NCBI GenBank assembly: GCA_964486455.1
Contig: CAZAMP010000001.1
Span: 183,116 to 247,115 of the forward strand
DNA length: 64,000 bases
Source: CAZAMP01 sp964486455
Lineage (GTDB): Bacteria; Eisenbacteria; RBG-16-71-46; CAZAMP01
Reading direction: 5' to 3'
Below are positions 1 through 8,950 of this stretch, in pieces. The position numbers were made by a program, and so were the translations under genes. The notes beneath the pieces were generated by a model. The model ran no database searches. It was not told the DNA's origin and saw only the letters and a list, made by a program, of their open reading frames with translations. The first letter of the stretch is position 1; every line of letters starts with the position of its first letter.

Positions 1-334
1 CGAACGATCTCAGCACACGCCAGCCGCCGCGATCCAGCTTCACGCCGATACCTCCGGAGGAGGTTCCGCACCAGAGGTTGCCCTCCGCGTCGAAGGCGAG
101 GGCGTAGACCGAGTCGCTCGGAAGCCCTCGATCATCACGCGGATGAAGTATGAACGACGTGTCCGCCAGCGACATCTCGACGAGCCCCCCGGTGGTTCCC
201 CACCAGAGCACTCCATCGTCATAGGCCAGCTCGTAGATGTTGTTGCCGTAGAGGTGTCGCTCCCATCGGTACTCACTCTCGGCGGTGCCGAGCGGCAAGA
301 GGAAGAGAGCGAACGAGACCAGCACCCACCGCAT
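1..334 (-). CDS. Secreted regulator-propeller-like protein, partial (C-terminus beyond window)
   Basis: Only the first 111 residues are visible; the gene runs off the left edge. Residues 1-18 form a signal peptide (MRWVLVSFALFLLPLGTA). Two short blades follow, LWWGTTGGL (43-51) and LWCGTSSGG (87-95), with GLPSDSVYALAFD between them. This is the pattern of the two-component-regulator propeller repeat (Reg_prop), so the protein probably forms a periplasmic or extracellular beta-propeller. Its ATG shares one base with the stop codon of the upstream glycosyltransferase (TGATG), so it is the last visible gene of the riboswitch-led operon. Whether a histidine kinase domain follows, as in hybrid two-component systems, cannot be seen. 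The family call rests on two blades only. Confidence 0.65.
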   Translation of the reverse strand, partial: MRWVLVSFALFLLPLGTAESEYRWERHLYGNNIYELAYDDGVLWWGTTGGLVEMSLADTSFILHPRDDRGLPSDSVYALAFDAEGNLWCGTSSGGIGVKLDRGGWRVLRSF

Positions 335-2547
335 CAATTGCCTTCCTCCCGAATCGGAACGATACCCCCGTCCCGTGTGGGGACTTCGTTCCCATGCGTC
401 GCATCCGGTTCCGGCAGGCGGCCTCGCGTCCGAATGAGGGCCGCGAGCGATCGAAGAAGCGTCTTCATGTCGTATGTCAGGGACCATTTCTGCACGTACT
501 CCACGTCCATCGCCCGCAGGCGGTTGGCTGTCAGGCCGGCTCCGCGATAGAACCACCAGAGGCCGGTGAGCCCCGGCTTCGCATCCAGTGACAGCACCCG
601 GAGGCTGTCGGGAAGAGACTCGAACTCGCCTCTGCGGTAGGGATAGACACCAACGAAGCTCAAAGTTCCAGAGAAAACGGAAAAGACACGAGGGTAGTGA
701 TCGAGGAGAATCACCTGCAACAGATTCGCGCGCGGACGCGGCGAGTAGAGTCGATATCGGACGGGAGCGCCCAGCCGACCGATTCGCTCTTCGGTCCGGA
801 GGAGGGGTCGGCGCCCCGCGGCCCACCTCCAGGCGACGAACAAGGCGTTGGGAAGCGCCGCCGCGATGATCCACAGGCTAGACGCCACCAGATCGATCAG
901 CCGCTTGCCGATCCCCCCCACCTGCCAGCGCGTGCGAACGTCCAATGCCAGCGCCCAGCTCCCCGCCACGCTTTCGACCCGGGCGTCCGGATGCAGAACG
1001 GGCGCGAATTCCGGCCGGATCCGCGACGCCACGCCCGCACGGGCCAGTCGGGGAACGAGCCGGAGAATCCGTGAGGCATCCTCCCCCGGCGAGACGAAAT
1101 AAACGCTGGAGATCCGTTCGGCGCGAACCAGATCCAGAAATCGCTCGTCGCGTTCCGGATCCGTGCCCGGCGCCCCGCCGCCGCGCGGCGCGAAGCCCGG
1201 CAAGTAGATCGGCTCGAAACCCGCGTCGCCGCGTTCGGCGACATCCACGCGAACACGATCGACCGACTCGGGCGATCCGGCCACGGCGACACGGGGCAGA
1301 TCCAAGCGCTGCTCGCGCACGGTCGCACCGAATGCCGTCAGCCCCTGGCGGCAGAGCCATATGAACAGTGTGGACATCGGCCAGAACAATGTGACCATGA
1401 AACGCGAGTAGCGTTGTGTGTACAAAAGAAATGTCGTCGCCATCATGACCACCATCACGATTCCCGTGCCGCGCAACACGGTGAACAGTCTGTCGACCCA
1501 ATCCGCGCCATGCTGACGGCGATAGAAACCGAGGATGTAGAAAGTCCCGATTGCCAGCGCGTTGCCGAACAACCAGAAGTTCAGATAGGTCGACGCCGGC
1601 AACACCGGCTTCTGGAAGATGGCCCCGAGCGCGAGCCGGATCGCGTACGCGGCGATGAAGCCGACGTTCAGCCCGACGATATCCGCGAGGAGCCGCAGCA
1701 CGCGCCCCATGAGCTCACGCTGCGTCTTCAGTACGTAGAGCAGGAGGCTCCACTTCTCGTAGAAGCGCACCACCGACATGAGGTGGGACATGAAGCTCTT
1801 GCCCAGCGGCTTTCGGGCGCTCTCCCGGCGGTGATGGTGCACCATCTCGGCGTCGGGCACATAGAGAACCCGCCAACCCCGTTGATGCATCCGATAGCAC
1901 CAATCGACGTCTTCGAAGTAGAGAAAGAAGCGTTCGTCCATCCCGCCGACATCCTCGACCGCCTCGCGACGCACGAGCATGGCCCCGCCGAGCACCCAAT
2001 CCACGACACGTGGCGTGCGGTGATCGTAGTCGAGCATGAGATGGTGACGCAGGACCTCCGAGTTGGGACGGAGTTTACCCAACGGCGTCCGCCGATAGAC
2101 GAAGGTCTTGAAATCGTAGAACCGCCGGCACGAGTGCTGAAGACTGCCGTCGGGGTTGAGGAGCTTCGGCGCGATGACGCCGACTTCGGGATGTTCGTCC
2201 GCCGCCGCGACGAGCTTACCGATGGCATCCGGAGGCACGATGATGTCGGGGTTCAACACGAGGAAGAGCTCGCCCGAAGCCTCTGATATCGCCAGATTGA
2301 CGGCGCGTGAGTAGCCCAGATTGCGCGATTGCGCGAGCAGTCGCACGCCCGGGAAGTCGTTCTCGATCCAATCCGGCGTGAGATCCCCCGACGCGTTGTC
2401 GACGACGATGACGTCCGACCCCGCGGGACCGATGATCGGCGTCAGCGACTCCAGGCATTGGCGCAGCAGGTCCGGCGTCCGGTAGTGGATGATGAGCACA
2501 CTGACCCGCGCATGCGCCGAGGAGCCGTCGCTCCGTCCGGGAGCCAC
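334..2547 (-). CDS. Fusion: GT2 glycosyltransferase + membrane region + degenerate polyprenyl-phosphate sugar transferase domain
   Basis: A 737-aa protein. The N-terminal GT2 domain (about 1-290) shows VSVLIIHYRT, VIVVDNASGD, FLVLNPDI and GGMDERFFLYFEDVDWCYR, as in rhamnosyltransferase-type enzymes. Hydrophobic helices follow (about 290-400), then a Rossmann-like stretch (RVAVAGSPESVDRV), then a domain resembling bacterial sugar transferases (WbaP/PglC type): KRLIDLVASSLW, TLSFVGVYPYRRGEF, KPGLTGLWWFYRG, DVEYVQKWSLTYDM. Where that family normally has DELPQ and KFRSM, this protein reads LDHYP and RLYSP, so the phosphotransferase step may be lost. The start is GTG at 2547, sharing one base with the preceding stop (TAGTG) and preceded by AGGAGG. 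A longer upstream frame exists but lies inside the preceding gene. Expected role: surface polysaccharide or glycan assembly at the inner membrane. Confidence 0.85.
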   Translation of the reverse strand: MAPGRSDGSSAHARVSVLIIHYRTPDLLRQCLESLTPIIGPAGSDVIVVDNASGDLTPDWIENDFPGVRLLAQSRNLGYSRAVNLAISEASGELFLVLNPDIIVPPDAIGKLVAAADEHPEVGVIAPKLLNPDGSLQHSCRRFYDFKTFVYRRTPLGKLRPNSEVLRHHLMLDYDHRTPRVVDWVLGGAMLVRREAVEDVGGMDERFFLYFEDVDWCYRMHQRGWRVLYVPDAEMVHHHRRESARKPLGKSFMSHLMSVVRFYEKWSLLLYVLKTQRELMGRVLRLLADIVGLNVGFIAAYAIRLALGAIFQKPVLPASTYLNFWLFGNALAIGTFYILGFYRRQHGADWVDRLFTVLRGTGIVMVVMMATTFLLYTQRYSRFMVTLFWPMSTLFIWLCRQGLTAFGATVREQRLDLPRVAVAGSPESVDRVRVDVAERGDAGFEPIYLPGFAPRGGGAPGTDPERDERFLDLVRAERISSVYFVSPGEDASRILRLVPRLARAGVASRIRPEFAPVLHPDARVESVAGSWALALDVRTRWQVGGIGKRLIDLVASSLWIIAAALPNALFVAWRWAAGRRPLLRTEERIGRLGAPVRYRLYSPRPRANLLQVILLDHYPRVFSVFSGTLSFVGVYPYRRGEFESLPDSLRVLSLDAKPGLTGLWWFYRGAGLTANRLRAMDVEYVQKWSLTYDMKTLLRSLAALIRTRGRLPEPDATHGNEVPTRDGGIVPIREEGN

Positions 2548-3302
2548 TACGTCCTCCTCAGGAGCGCCGAAAGCCGCAGGCGCCACACCATCCAGATCGC
2601 CTCCCACACGATGCGGCGGTTCATCTTCGAGACGCCGACTCGCCTGTCCTCGAAAATGATCGGGATCTCCTCGATACGAAATCCCTTCTTCCAGAGCTTG
2701 AAGCTGACCTCGATCTGAAACGAATAGCCGTCTGAGCGAAGGCGATCGAGGTCGACCGCCTCGAGCGCGGTGCGTCGGAAGCACTTGAATCCGCCCGTGG
2801 CGTCGCAGAGCGGCAGCCCGGTCACGAAACGGGTATAGAGATTGGCGCCGTAGCTGAGGATGAGACGGCTGAGCGGCCAGTTGACGACCGTCACACCGGT
2901 GAGATAGCGCGACCCCACGACAAGATCGCAGCTTCGGATCTTCTCCAGAAAAGTCGGGATGGCGGCGGGATTGTGGGAGAAGTCCGCGTCCATCTCGAAG
3001 ACGTAGTCGACCTTCTCCGAGATCGCGTAGCGGAAACCCTCGACGTACGCCGTCCCCAACCCCATCTTCCCGGGGCGTTCGAGGAGGTGAAGGCGCGGTT
3101 CGTCTGCGGCCATCTCCTTGACGATGGCTGCCGTGCCGTCCGGGGACGAGTCGTCGACGACCAACACCTCGAGGCGGACAGGAACATCCAGCGACAGCAG
3201 CATTGGAACGAGGGCCCGTATGTTATCGGCCTCGTTGTACGTCGGGATGATGACGAGAGCGCGCTCAGCGGCTCCTACATGTTCAGAGTCTGCCTGAACC
3301 AT
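2547..3302 (-). CDS. Polyprenol monophosphomannose synthase (DPM1-like GT2)
   Basis: A 251-aa GT2 enzyme without membrane helices, matching the soluble dolichol/polyprenol-phosphate mannose synthase form. It shows ALVIIPTYNEADNI, EVLVVDDSSPDGTA, the DxD-like EMDADFSHNP, VVGSRYLTG and a GGFKCFRR segment. The family transfers mannose from GDP-mannose to a polyprenyl phosphate carrier, making the lipid-linked donor used by membrane GT-C enzymes. The DUF2723 protein in the same operon could use such a donor (inference). I chose the ATG at 3302, which lies within the last codons of the preceding decarboxylase gene (28 bp overlap). No ATG, GTG or TTG lies between it and the conserved ALVIIPTYN, so a later start would cut into the domain. 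The ribosome-binding site is weak, in keeping with translational coupling. Confidence 0.88.
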   Translation of the reverse strand: MVQADSEHVGAAERALVIIPTYNEADNIRALVPMLLSLDVPVRLEVLVVDDSSPDGTAAIVKEMAADEPRLHLLERPGKMGLGTAYVEGFRYAISEKVDYVFEMDADFSHNPAAIPTFLEKIRSCDLVVGSRYLTGVTVVNWPLSRLILSYGANLYTRFVTGLPLCDATGGFKCFRRTALEAVDLDRLRSDGYSFQIEVSFKLWKKGFRIEEIPIIFEDRRVGVSKMNRRIVWEAIWMVWRLRLSALLRRT

Positions 3303-4207
3303 TCCACTGTAAGTCTGAGGCCTTCTTCGACGGGAACCACCGGCTCCCATCCGAGCTTCTCTTTCGCCTGTGAGATATCCGGCTGCCTGACCTTCGGATC
3401 GTCCTCCGGTAGCGGCCGATACACCAGCTTCGAACTACTGCCCGTCGCTTCGATGATCCTCTGAGCCATCTCGGCGATGGTCATCTCCCCCGGATTGCCG
3501 AGGTTCACCGGATCCGACAGATCGCTCATCATGAGCTTGTGGATCCCTTCGACGAGATCGGTGATGTAGCAAAACGACCGTGTCTGGTTTCCGTCACCAA
3601 ATATCGTGATGTCCTCACCCCTGAGGGCCTGCGTGATGAAGGTGGGAACGGCACGCCCGTCCACCTTCCGCATTCGGGGGCCAAACGTGTTGAAGATGCG
3701 GATGATGGAAGTGTTGACACCGTGATGCCGCTTATATGCCATCGTCATCGCTTCGGCAAAACGCTTCGCTTCATCATATACACCGCGGACCCCGATCGGG
3801 TTCACGTTTCCCCAGTAGGCCTCCGGCTGCGGATGGATCAGCGGGTCCCCGTACACCTCCGACGTGGATGCGATGAGAAACCGCGCGCCTTTGGCCTTGG
3901 CCAGGCCCAACGTCTTGTGCGTGCCGAGGGAGCCAACCTTGAGCGTGTGAATGGGGAGCTGCAGATAGTCGATCGGGCTCGCGGGGCTCGCGAAGTGCAG
4001 AACGAAATCCAGCGGTCCCTCGACATAGACGTAGTTGGTCACGTCATAGTCGATGAAGGTGAAGCTAGGATCACGAAGGTGGGCGATGTTGTCGGCGCTT
4101 CCGGTCAGAAGGTTGTCCATGCAGATGACGTCGTGTCCCTTCTTGAGGAGGAACTCACACAGATGTGATCCGATGAACCCCGCTCCGCCCGTGATCAAAG
4201 TCCTCAT
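3275..4207 (-). CDS. UDP-glucuronate decarboxylase (UXS-type SDR)
   Basis: A 310-aa extended short-chain dehydrogenase. It begins with the NAD-binding TLITGGAGFIGSHL and carries LHFASPASPIDY, ASTSEVYGDP, HPQPEAYWGNVNPIG, the YxxxK catalytic pair in GVYDEAKR, and FNTFGPRM. These are hallmarks of UXS, which converts UDP-glucuronate to UDP-xylose and CO2, rather than of GalE. UDP-xylose would feed glycosyltransferases of the same operon. The ATG at 4207 starts directly at the Rossmann fold and has AAGGGCGG upstream; a start 48 bp earlier would add 16 unconserved residues and overlap the preceding gene. The gap to the upstream gene is 16 bp, the largest in the operon. UXS is clearly more likely than a dTDP-glucose dehydratase. 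Confidence 0.9.
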   Translation of the reverse strand: MRTLITGGAGFIGSHLCEFLLKKGHDVICMDNLLTGSADNIAHLRDPSFTFIDYDVTNYVYVEGPLDFVLHFASPASPIDYLQLPIHTLKVGSLGTHKTLGLAKAKGARFLIASTSEVYGDPLIHPQPEAYWGNVNPIGVRGVYDEAKRFAEAMTMAYKRHHGVNTSIIRIFNTFGPRMRKVDGRAVPTFITQALRGEDITIFGDGNQTRSFCYITDLVEGIHKLMMSDLSDPVNLGNPGEMTIAEMAQRIIEATGSSSKLVYRPLPEDDPKVRQPDISQAKEKLGWEPVVPVEEGLRLTVEWFRQTLNM

Positions 4208-4223
4208 TGCATTCCGCCCTTCT

Positions 4224-5174
4224 TCACCGGATTTCACGCTTGATTCCGTAGTCATCCCGCCGGTTCTGATACGCGAGCATTTCGCCCAGCAGTCCGATTG
4301 AGATGAACTGTATTCCCAACACCATCAGCACGAGACCAAGTATCAAGAGAGGCCGCGAGCGCAACGCTCCGGTGAACACCCAGATCCCGAACATCCAGAG
4401 ATTGAGCGCGCCACCGATTCCCAGAAACCAGAGCGCCACGCGCCCGAACAAGTGCAGCGGGTTCTGCTGCCCACCGGTCAGGAACATCACGCTGACGAGG
4501 TCGAGGAAACCGTTGACGAAACGTGATCGACCGAACTTGGTCGCGCCGTACGGACGTTGGCGATGGCACACCACCTTCTCTTCAACGCGGTAGCCCTTCC
4601 ACGCCGCGAGCGCCGGTAGAAACCGGTGCAGCTCTCCGTACACTGGGATGTCTTTCACCACTTCGAGCCGGTAGACCTTGAGACCGCAGTTCATGTCGTG
4701 CAGCGACACGCCCGTCAATCGACCCGCGACGAAATTGAAGAGCTTCGACGGCCAGCGCTTGCTGATCGGGTCCTTGCGCTCTCGCTTCCAACCGGACACC
4801 AGATCCGCACCGTCGTCGATACGCTCCATCATGGCCGGTATCTCGCTCGGATCATCCTGGAGGTCCGCGTCGCAGGTCGCCACCATCCGACCGCGCGCGC
4901 GGGCGAACCCGGTCGCCAGCGCCGCCGACTTTCCATAGTTTCGCCGCAGACTGATCACGCGAACCGACTCGTCCTTGTCAGAGATCGACTCCAGACGGTG
5001 GAGCGATTCATCCGTGCTGCCATCGTCGACGAAAATCAGTTCCCCGGTCAACGCCGCGCCGCTGAGCGCCTCGCGAATCTCGGCGTGGAGTGTCTCGAGC
5101 GCGGGCGCCTCATTGTAGAGTGGCACCACGACCGACACATCCGGAGCGGGCGTGCGCCCGGCCTCAGGATCCAT
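4224..5174 (-). CDS. GtrB/ArnC-type GT2 with two C-terminal membrane helices
   Basis: A 316-aa protein. The GT2 domain (about 12-225) contains VSVVVPLYNE, ELIFVDDGSTD, RRNYGKSAALATGF, the metal-binding CDADLQDDP and HRQRPYGATKFG. Two hydrophobic helices end the protein (ALWFLGIGGALNLWMF and LLILGLVLMVLGIQFI). This is the layout of undecaprenyl-phosphate sugar synthases (GtrB, ArnC, PglK-independent flippase donors), which load a sugar onto the lipid carrier. The sugar cannot be told from sequence. The ATG at 5174 has AGGAG five bases upstream; a GTG six bases earlier is too close to that site. It overlaps the upstream epimerase gene by 11 bp. Confidence 0.9.
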   Translation of the reverse strand: MDPEAGRTPAPDVSVVVPLYNEAPALETLHAEIREALSGAALTGELIFVDDGSTDESLHRLESISDKDESVRVISLRRNYGKSAALATGFARARGRMVATCDADLQDDPSEIPAMMERIDDGADLVSGWKRERKDPISKRWPSKLFNFVAGRLTGVSLHDMNCGLKVYRLEVVKDIPVYGELHRFLPALAAWKGYRVEEKVVCHRQRPYGATKFGRSRFVNGFLDLVSVMFLTGGQQNPLHLFGRVALWFLGIGGALNLWMFGIWVFTGALRSRPLLILGLVLMVLGIQFISIGLLGEMLAYQNRRDDYGIKREIR

Positions 5175-6135
5175 CCGCACTCCTCTGGTCGAGACGGGCC
5201 CGCATCCACTCCACCTCTTGCCTCAGCCCTTCCTCGAGGCTAACGGAAGGAGAATAGCCGATCTCCGTGCGGGCCATGGTCGTGTCCGCGCCGGTGTGTT
5301 TCGGGTCGCCCACTTCCGGGGAGACGAAGCGCCAGTTGCCCTTGCGCTCGGCAACCCGCTCCAGCATCTCGATCACCTCGAGAACCGACACGCGGCTTCC
5401 GCCGCCGATGTTGTAGGCGCCGCCGGAGGTCCCGCCCTCCAACGCGCCGAGGCAACCCGCCACGGCGTCTTTGACGAAGGTGAAATCCCGCGTCTGCTTC
5501 CCGTCTCCGAAGATCGTCCGCTCGCCCCCGGTCAGTAGTCCCTCGATGAAACGATAGAACGCCATGTCCGGTCGTTGTCGTGGGCCGTAGACCGTGAAGA
5601 ACCGCAGCGAGACGGTCTCGAGTCCGAACGCCCTGCCGTATAGTCGAACGAGATGTTCGGCGGCAAGCTTGGTCACACCGTAGGGCGACACCGGGTGGGT
5701 GGGATCCGTTTCCTTGGCCGGCGTGCGCTCCGCCTCTCCGTAGACGGACGACGACGACGCATAGACCAATCGCCGGATCTTCTTCTCCCGACACGTCTCG
5801 AGGAGACGCGCCGTCGCCTCGATGTTGTGACGGGTGTATTCCACGAACTGATCGCCCCAGGAGGTTCGTACGCCCGGTATTGCGGCCAGATGGAAGACGA
5901 CGTCGATGCCCTCGAGCAACGCGCCCAGGTCCGTGTGCCGGATATCCGCCTGCACGGCTTCAAACCCGTCGGCCGTATCGAGCTGCGTCCAATTCTCCAT
6001 CTTCCTGCCGGTCTCATCCGGCTCGAGGAGGGCGTCGACACCACGAACCCGCCATCCCCTCTCCTGGAGAGCCTCCGACAGATGTGATCCGATGAACCCC
6101 GCAGCCCCGGTTACGAGCGCCGTTCCTGCCGGCAT
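5164..6135 (-). CDS. NAD-dependent nucleotide-sugar epimerase (UDP-glucuronate/UDP-glucose 4-epimerase family)
   Basis: A 323-aa extended SDR. It shows the TALVTGAAGFIGSHL nucleotide site, VFHLAAIPGVR, the YASSSSVYGE motif, catalytic Y and K in SPYGVTKLAAEHL, and RFFTVYGPRQRPDMAFYRF, the last typical of UDP-glucuronate 4-epimerases and related enzymes. It probably interconverts UDP-hexuronic acids or UDP-hexoses for surface glycan synthesis, and could share UDP-glucuronate with the UXS decarboxylase two genes downstream. The ATG at 6135 lies one base after the upstream stop (TGATATG) and has GGAGGAGAG upstream. Substrate specificity is inferred from subgroup motifs only. Confidence 0.88.
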   Translation of the reverse strand: MPAGTALVTGAAGFIGSHLSEALQERGWRVRGVDALLEPDETGRKMENWTQLDTADGFEAVQADIRHTDLGALLEGIDVVFHLAAIPGVRTSWGDQFVEYTRHNIEATARLLETCREKKIRRLVYASSSSVYGEAERTPAKETDPTHPVSPYGVTKLAAEHLVRLYGRAFGLETVSLRFFTVYGPRQRPDMAFYRFIEGLLTGGERTIFGDGKQTRDFTFVKDAVAGCLGALEGGTSGGAYNIGGGSRVSVLEVIEMLERVAERKGNWRFVSPEVGDPKHTGADTTMARTEIGYSPSVSLEEGLRQEVEWMRARLDQRSADGS

Positions 6136-6136
6136 A

Positions 6137-8950
6137 TCACTCTCCTCCTCCGCCGGACGCACCGTCGGCGGCCGGTCCTCCCAGAAGTCGCTTCAGGGCC
6201 TCGGCCTGCGCGTGACCTGGGTGCGCGGCCACCCACTGGTTCAAGACCGAAATCGCGCCCACCGTGTCGCCCATCGCCGCCTGCGCTCTTGCCAGCCCCT
6301 GATAGCCTTCCCAGGCCATGGGCGCAAGATTGATCACGATCGTGAAGTCGCCGGCGGCCCCCCTGTGATCAGCGAGGGAAGCCCGCACGTCACCGCGGCT
6401 GTAGTGAAGCTCCACGAGAAAGTCATCGAAAGTCGGACGCGCGTCGAGCACCTGATCGATCATCTTCGATAGGTGCGCCTCGGCCTTCTCGAGCTCGCCG
6501 GCGCGGTAGTAGAGCGGCCCCAACGCCAGCATCAGCGGTGAAAAACCGGATTTGAAGCCCTGTGCGATCTCGAGCTGCTCGATCGCCTGATGCTCGGCGG
6601 CCTTCGCCTCCTCGATTCGACCGGCCCGCTCGTGGTCCCGCGCCCGGATCATGTACGCTTGCGCGAGTCGGTGGAGGGCGGCCGCGTAGTTCTGCACGAG
6701 CTTCGTCGCGTTAGAGTCTTTGTAGACGTCCGGATCGAGCTTCCCCTGGTCGTCGAGCAGGCCACGCCACTTGTAGACATGCTCGAAGTTGTGGAGGATC
6801 TTCTCCTCGTCCACGCCTTCGGTGACGGGCTCGGCAGTCACACGCCACGCCAACCCTTCCATGATCAGGCGATCGTCGTAACCCATCAGATCGGGAACCG
6901 TGACCGCGACATAGAGCGGCCGCTCAAAGTTATTGGTGCGAACGATGTGATCGACCGCGTTGTCCTTGATCTGCGTCCATCGCTCGTCGCGTTGGACGAA
7001 CTCGTGCCCCAGCTCGATCGCCTGACGAAACTCCTGATCGGTCCAGCTTTCGCGCAGCTTCGCGGTCATGTTCCAGCTTCGGCCCGTGTATCGACTCACA
7101 CTGTAGTGGAGCAGCTCCTCCAGCGTTTCGATCTGATCATCGTTCCAGCTGATCGGCACCCGGGGCTCCATGTCACGCAGCTGCTTGATGTACCAGTCCG
7201 TGTTGAGCAGGCTCAGATTGGCGACACGGACATCGGTTCGGATGCCCTCGACCTCTTGCAGGTACCAGAGAGGAAACGTGTCATTGTCGCCGTTGGTGAA
7301 CAGGATGGAGCCTTCCGCCAGCGGCATCAGCAGATTGTATGCGTAATCCCTCGCGACATAGAAGCCGGAGCGATCGTGGTGGTACCAGCCGGCCCGCAGC
7401 TGGCCCAACGGCAGAAACAGCAAGAGAGCACCGGCGATCACCAACACCACCCGCCGGGACATCCCCGGAGAGAACGACTCCCTCACGAAGTACAGGAATC
7501 CCGTGGCGCCCATTCCGATCCAGATCGCCGCGAAGTGGAAAAGGGAAACAAAGAAGTAGTCGCGTTCGCGGACCTCATCCAGCTTGAAGTTCAGGTGCCA
7601 GATGAGCCCGATGGACGCCACGAAAACCAAGAATCCGATCAGCAGAAACGTCCGCCTCGAGCGCATGAAGTTGACCACCGCACCGCCGATGCAGAGCAGG
7701 AACGGAACGACCCAGAGCTGGCGGACGCCGATGTCGTACTGCGGCTTCCAGTAGTCCCAGAAATGTGTGACGAACTTCGCATGAAGATCGGCGCGAAACA
7801 CCCATGGCGGCCCGGGCTTGTACTGGTCTCGGCTTATCACCAGCCAGAAGTTCTCGAGACTCGACGGATCCGCTTCATTGATGGCGGGACCCAAACCGGC
7901 CCGAATCACGAGGAAGATGTGAACGCTCAATCCCAGCACGAAGACGACCGTGACCCAGAATCCGAGGTTGTTCCGAACGAGCAGCCCCGACCACATCCAG
8001 AACACCACGCCGGCCAGCGCCAGCATGATCAGAAGGCCCACCATCGGCCCGATCTGCTTCATCAGCAGGGCGCCGACGGCCATGAGCCCCAGGCCGGTGA
8101 CGAGTGTCGTCATCAGGCGTCCCCGGATGATGTCCAGGTTGATCAACATCAGTGCGACGATGATCAGACCACTGTAGAGCATGCTCGCGCGATGGAATCC
8201 GAGAAGAAACGAGAGAACGACCATGAGAACGACCGTGATGACGAAGCGCTTGTCCGAAAGAGAGCGGTAGTGATCGGAGACGAAAAACAGCACCAGTGGC
8301 AGGAACACGATGAAAGTTCCCATGTGGAACGCGATCGATAGCGCGAGCATGTACAACACGAGAACGACGATGTTGTTGGCGCGGGCCGCGGCCTCCGCAC
8401 CCATGTGACGAACGTCGCGCCATTTGAGCATCAGATAGACCGTGCCCACCATCACAAGGGCGGCAAGCGCGTACACCTCCGCCTCAACCGCGTTGAGCCA
8501 ATACGTGTCCGAGAACGCCATCACGAGCGCGCCGAGCACGGCGCCGAACCGAGATATCCCTGACGGTCGGGGCGGCCACTCGTTCGCCGGCTCCGTGTTC
8601 GCTCCGGACGTTGCCGCGCGACAGAACGGCTTCCCACATCCGGCGAGGATCCGCGCGATCAACAGATACGTGAAGGCGACCGCGAGTGCCGACGGGATGC
8701 TCGACAGGACATTGACGCGCTGGGCGATGCTCCCGATCGGAACGATCGAGAACAGTCTCCCCAGAAGGACGTAGAGCGGCGTCCCCGGCGGGTGCGGTAT
8801 CCCGAGAACGTACGACGTCGCGATGAACTCACCGGAATCCCAGAACGGAACCGTAGGTGTGAGAGTCCAGAGGTAGACAATGAGGGAGACGACGCCGACC
8901 CCCGCCGCCAGGAAGAGATCCTCCTTCAACTCCCAGCCGTTCCGCTTCAT
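6137..8950 (-). CDS. DUF2723 / GT117 polytopic membrane glycosyltransferase with C-terminal TPR-like region
   Basis: A 937-aa protein. The N-terminal half has about a dozen hydrophobic helices. The first periplasmic loop carries the DUF2723 signature LTPTVPFWDSGEFI followed by GIPHPPGTPLY. The mid section (FTNGDNDTFPLWYLQ) is also typical of the family, and the C-terminus ends in helical TPR-like repeats (EGYQGLARAQAAMGD). DUF2723 (CAZy GT117, related to TMEM260) comprises GT-C enzymes proposed to move a sugar from a lipid carrier to proteins or glycans on the outer side of the membrane. A polyprenyl-phosphate mannose synthase in the same operon would suit this (inference). The ATG at 8950 overlaps the upstream stop (ATGA) and has GGAGG five bases ahead. 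Confidence 0.9.
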   Translation of the reverse strand: MKRNGWELKEDLFLAAGVGVVSLIVYLWTLTPTVPFWDSGEFIATSYVLGIPHPPGTPLYVLLGRLFSIVPIGSIAQRVNVLSSIPSALAVAFTYLLIARILAGCGKPFCRAATSGANTEPANEWPPRPSGISRFGAVLGALVMAFSDTYWLNAVEAEVYALAALVMVGTVYLMLKWRDVRHMGAEAAARANNIVVLVLYMLALSIAFHMGTFIVFLPLVLFFVSDHYRSLSDKRFVITVVLMVVLSFLLGFHRASMLYSGLIIVALMLINLDIIRGRLMTTLVTGLGLMAVGALLMKQIGPMVGLLIMLALAGVVFWMWSGLLVRNNLGFWVTVVFVLGLSVHIFLVIRAGLGPAINEADPSSLENFWLVISRDQYKPGPPWVFRADLHAKFVTHFWDYWKPQYDIGVRQLWVVPFLLCIGGAVVNFMRSRRTFLLIGFLVFVASIGLIWHLNFKLDEVRERDYFFVSLFHFAAIWIGMGATGFLYFVRESFSPGMSRRVVLVIAGALLLFLPLGQLRAGWYHHDRSGFYVARDYAYNLLMPLAEGSILFTNGDNDTFPLWYLQEVEGIRTDVRVANLSLLNTDWYIKQLRDMEPRVPISWNDDQIETLEELLHYSVSRYTGRSWNMTAKLRESWTDQEFRQAIELGHEFVQRDERWTQIKDNAVDHIVRTNNFERPLYVAVTVPDLMGYDDRLIMEGLAWRVTAEPVTEGVDEEKILHNFEHVYKWRGLLDDQGKLDPDVYKDSNATKLVQNYAAALHRLAQAYMIRARDHERAGRIEEAKAAEHQAIEQLEIAQGFKSGFSPLMLALGPLYYRAGELEKAEAHLSKMIDQVLDARPTFDDFLVELHYSRGDVRASLADHRGAAGDFTIVINLAPMAWEGYQGLARAQAAMGDTVGAISVLNQWVAAHPGHAQAEALKRLLGGPAADGASGGGGE

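Noticed and set aside
2548..2784. Longer start for the GT2-PGT fusion
   Set aside because: The extra 79 residues lie inside the mannose synthase gene and are not conserved; GTG at 2547 has AGGAGG and stop-start coupling.
6590..8341. 583-codon open frame on the plus strand, antisense to the DUF2723 gene
   Set aside because: High GC keeps the opposite frame open; the peptide is full of Arg, Glu, His and Gln with no fold-like pattern, while the minus strand has clear family motifs.
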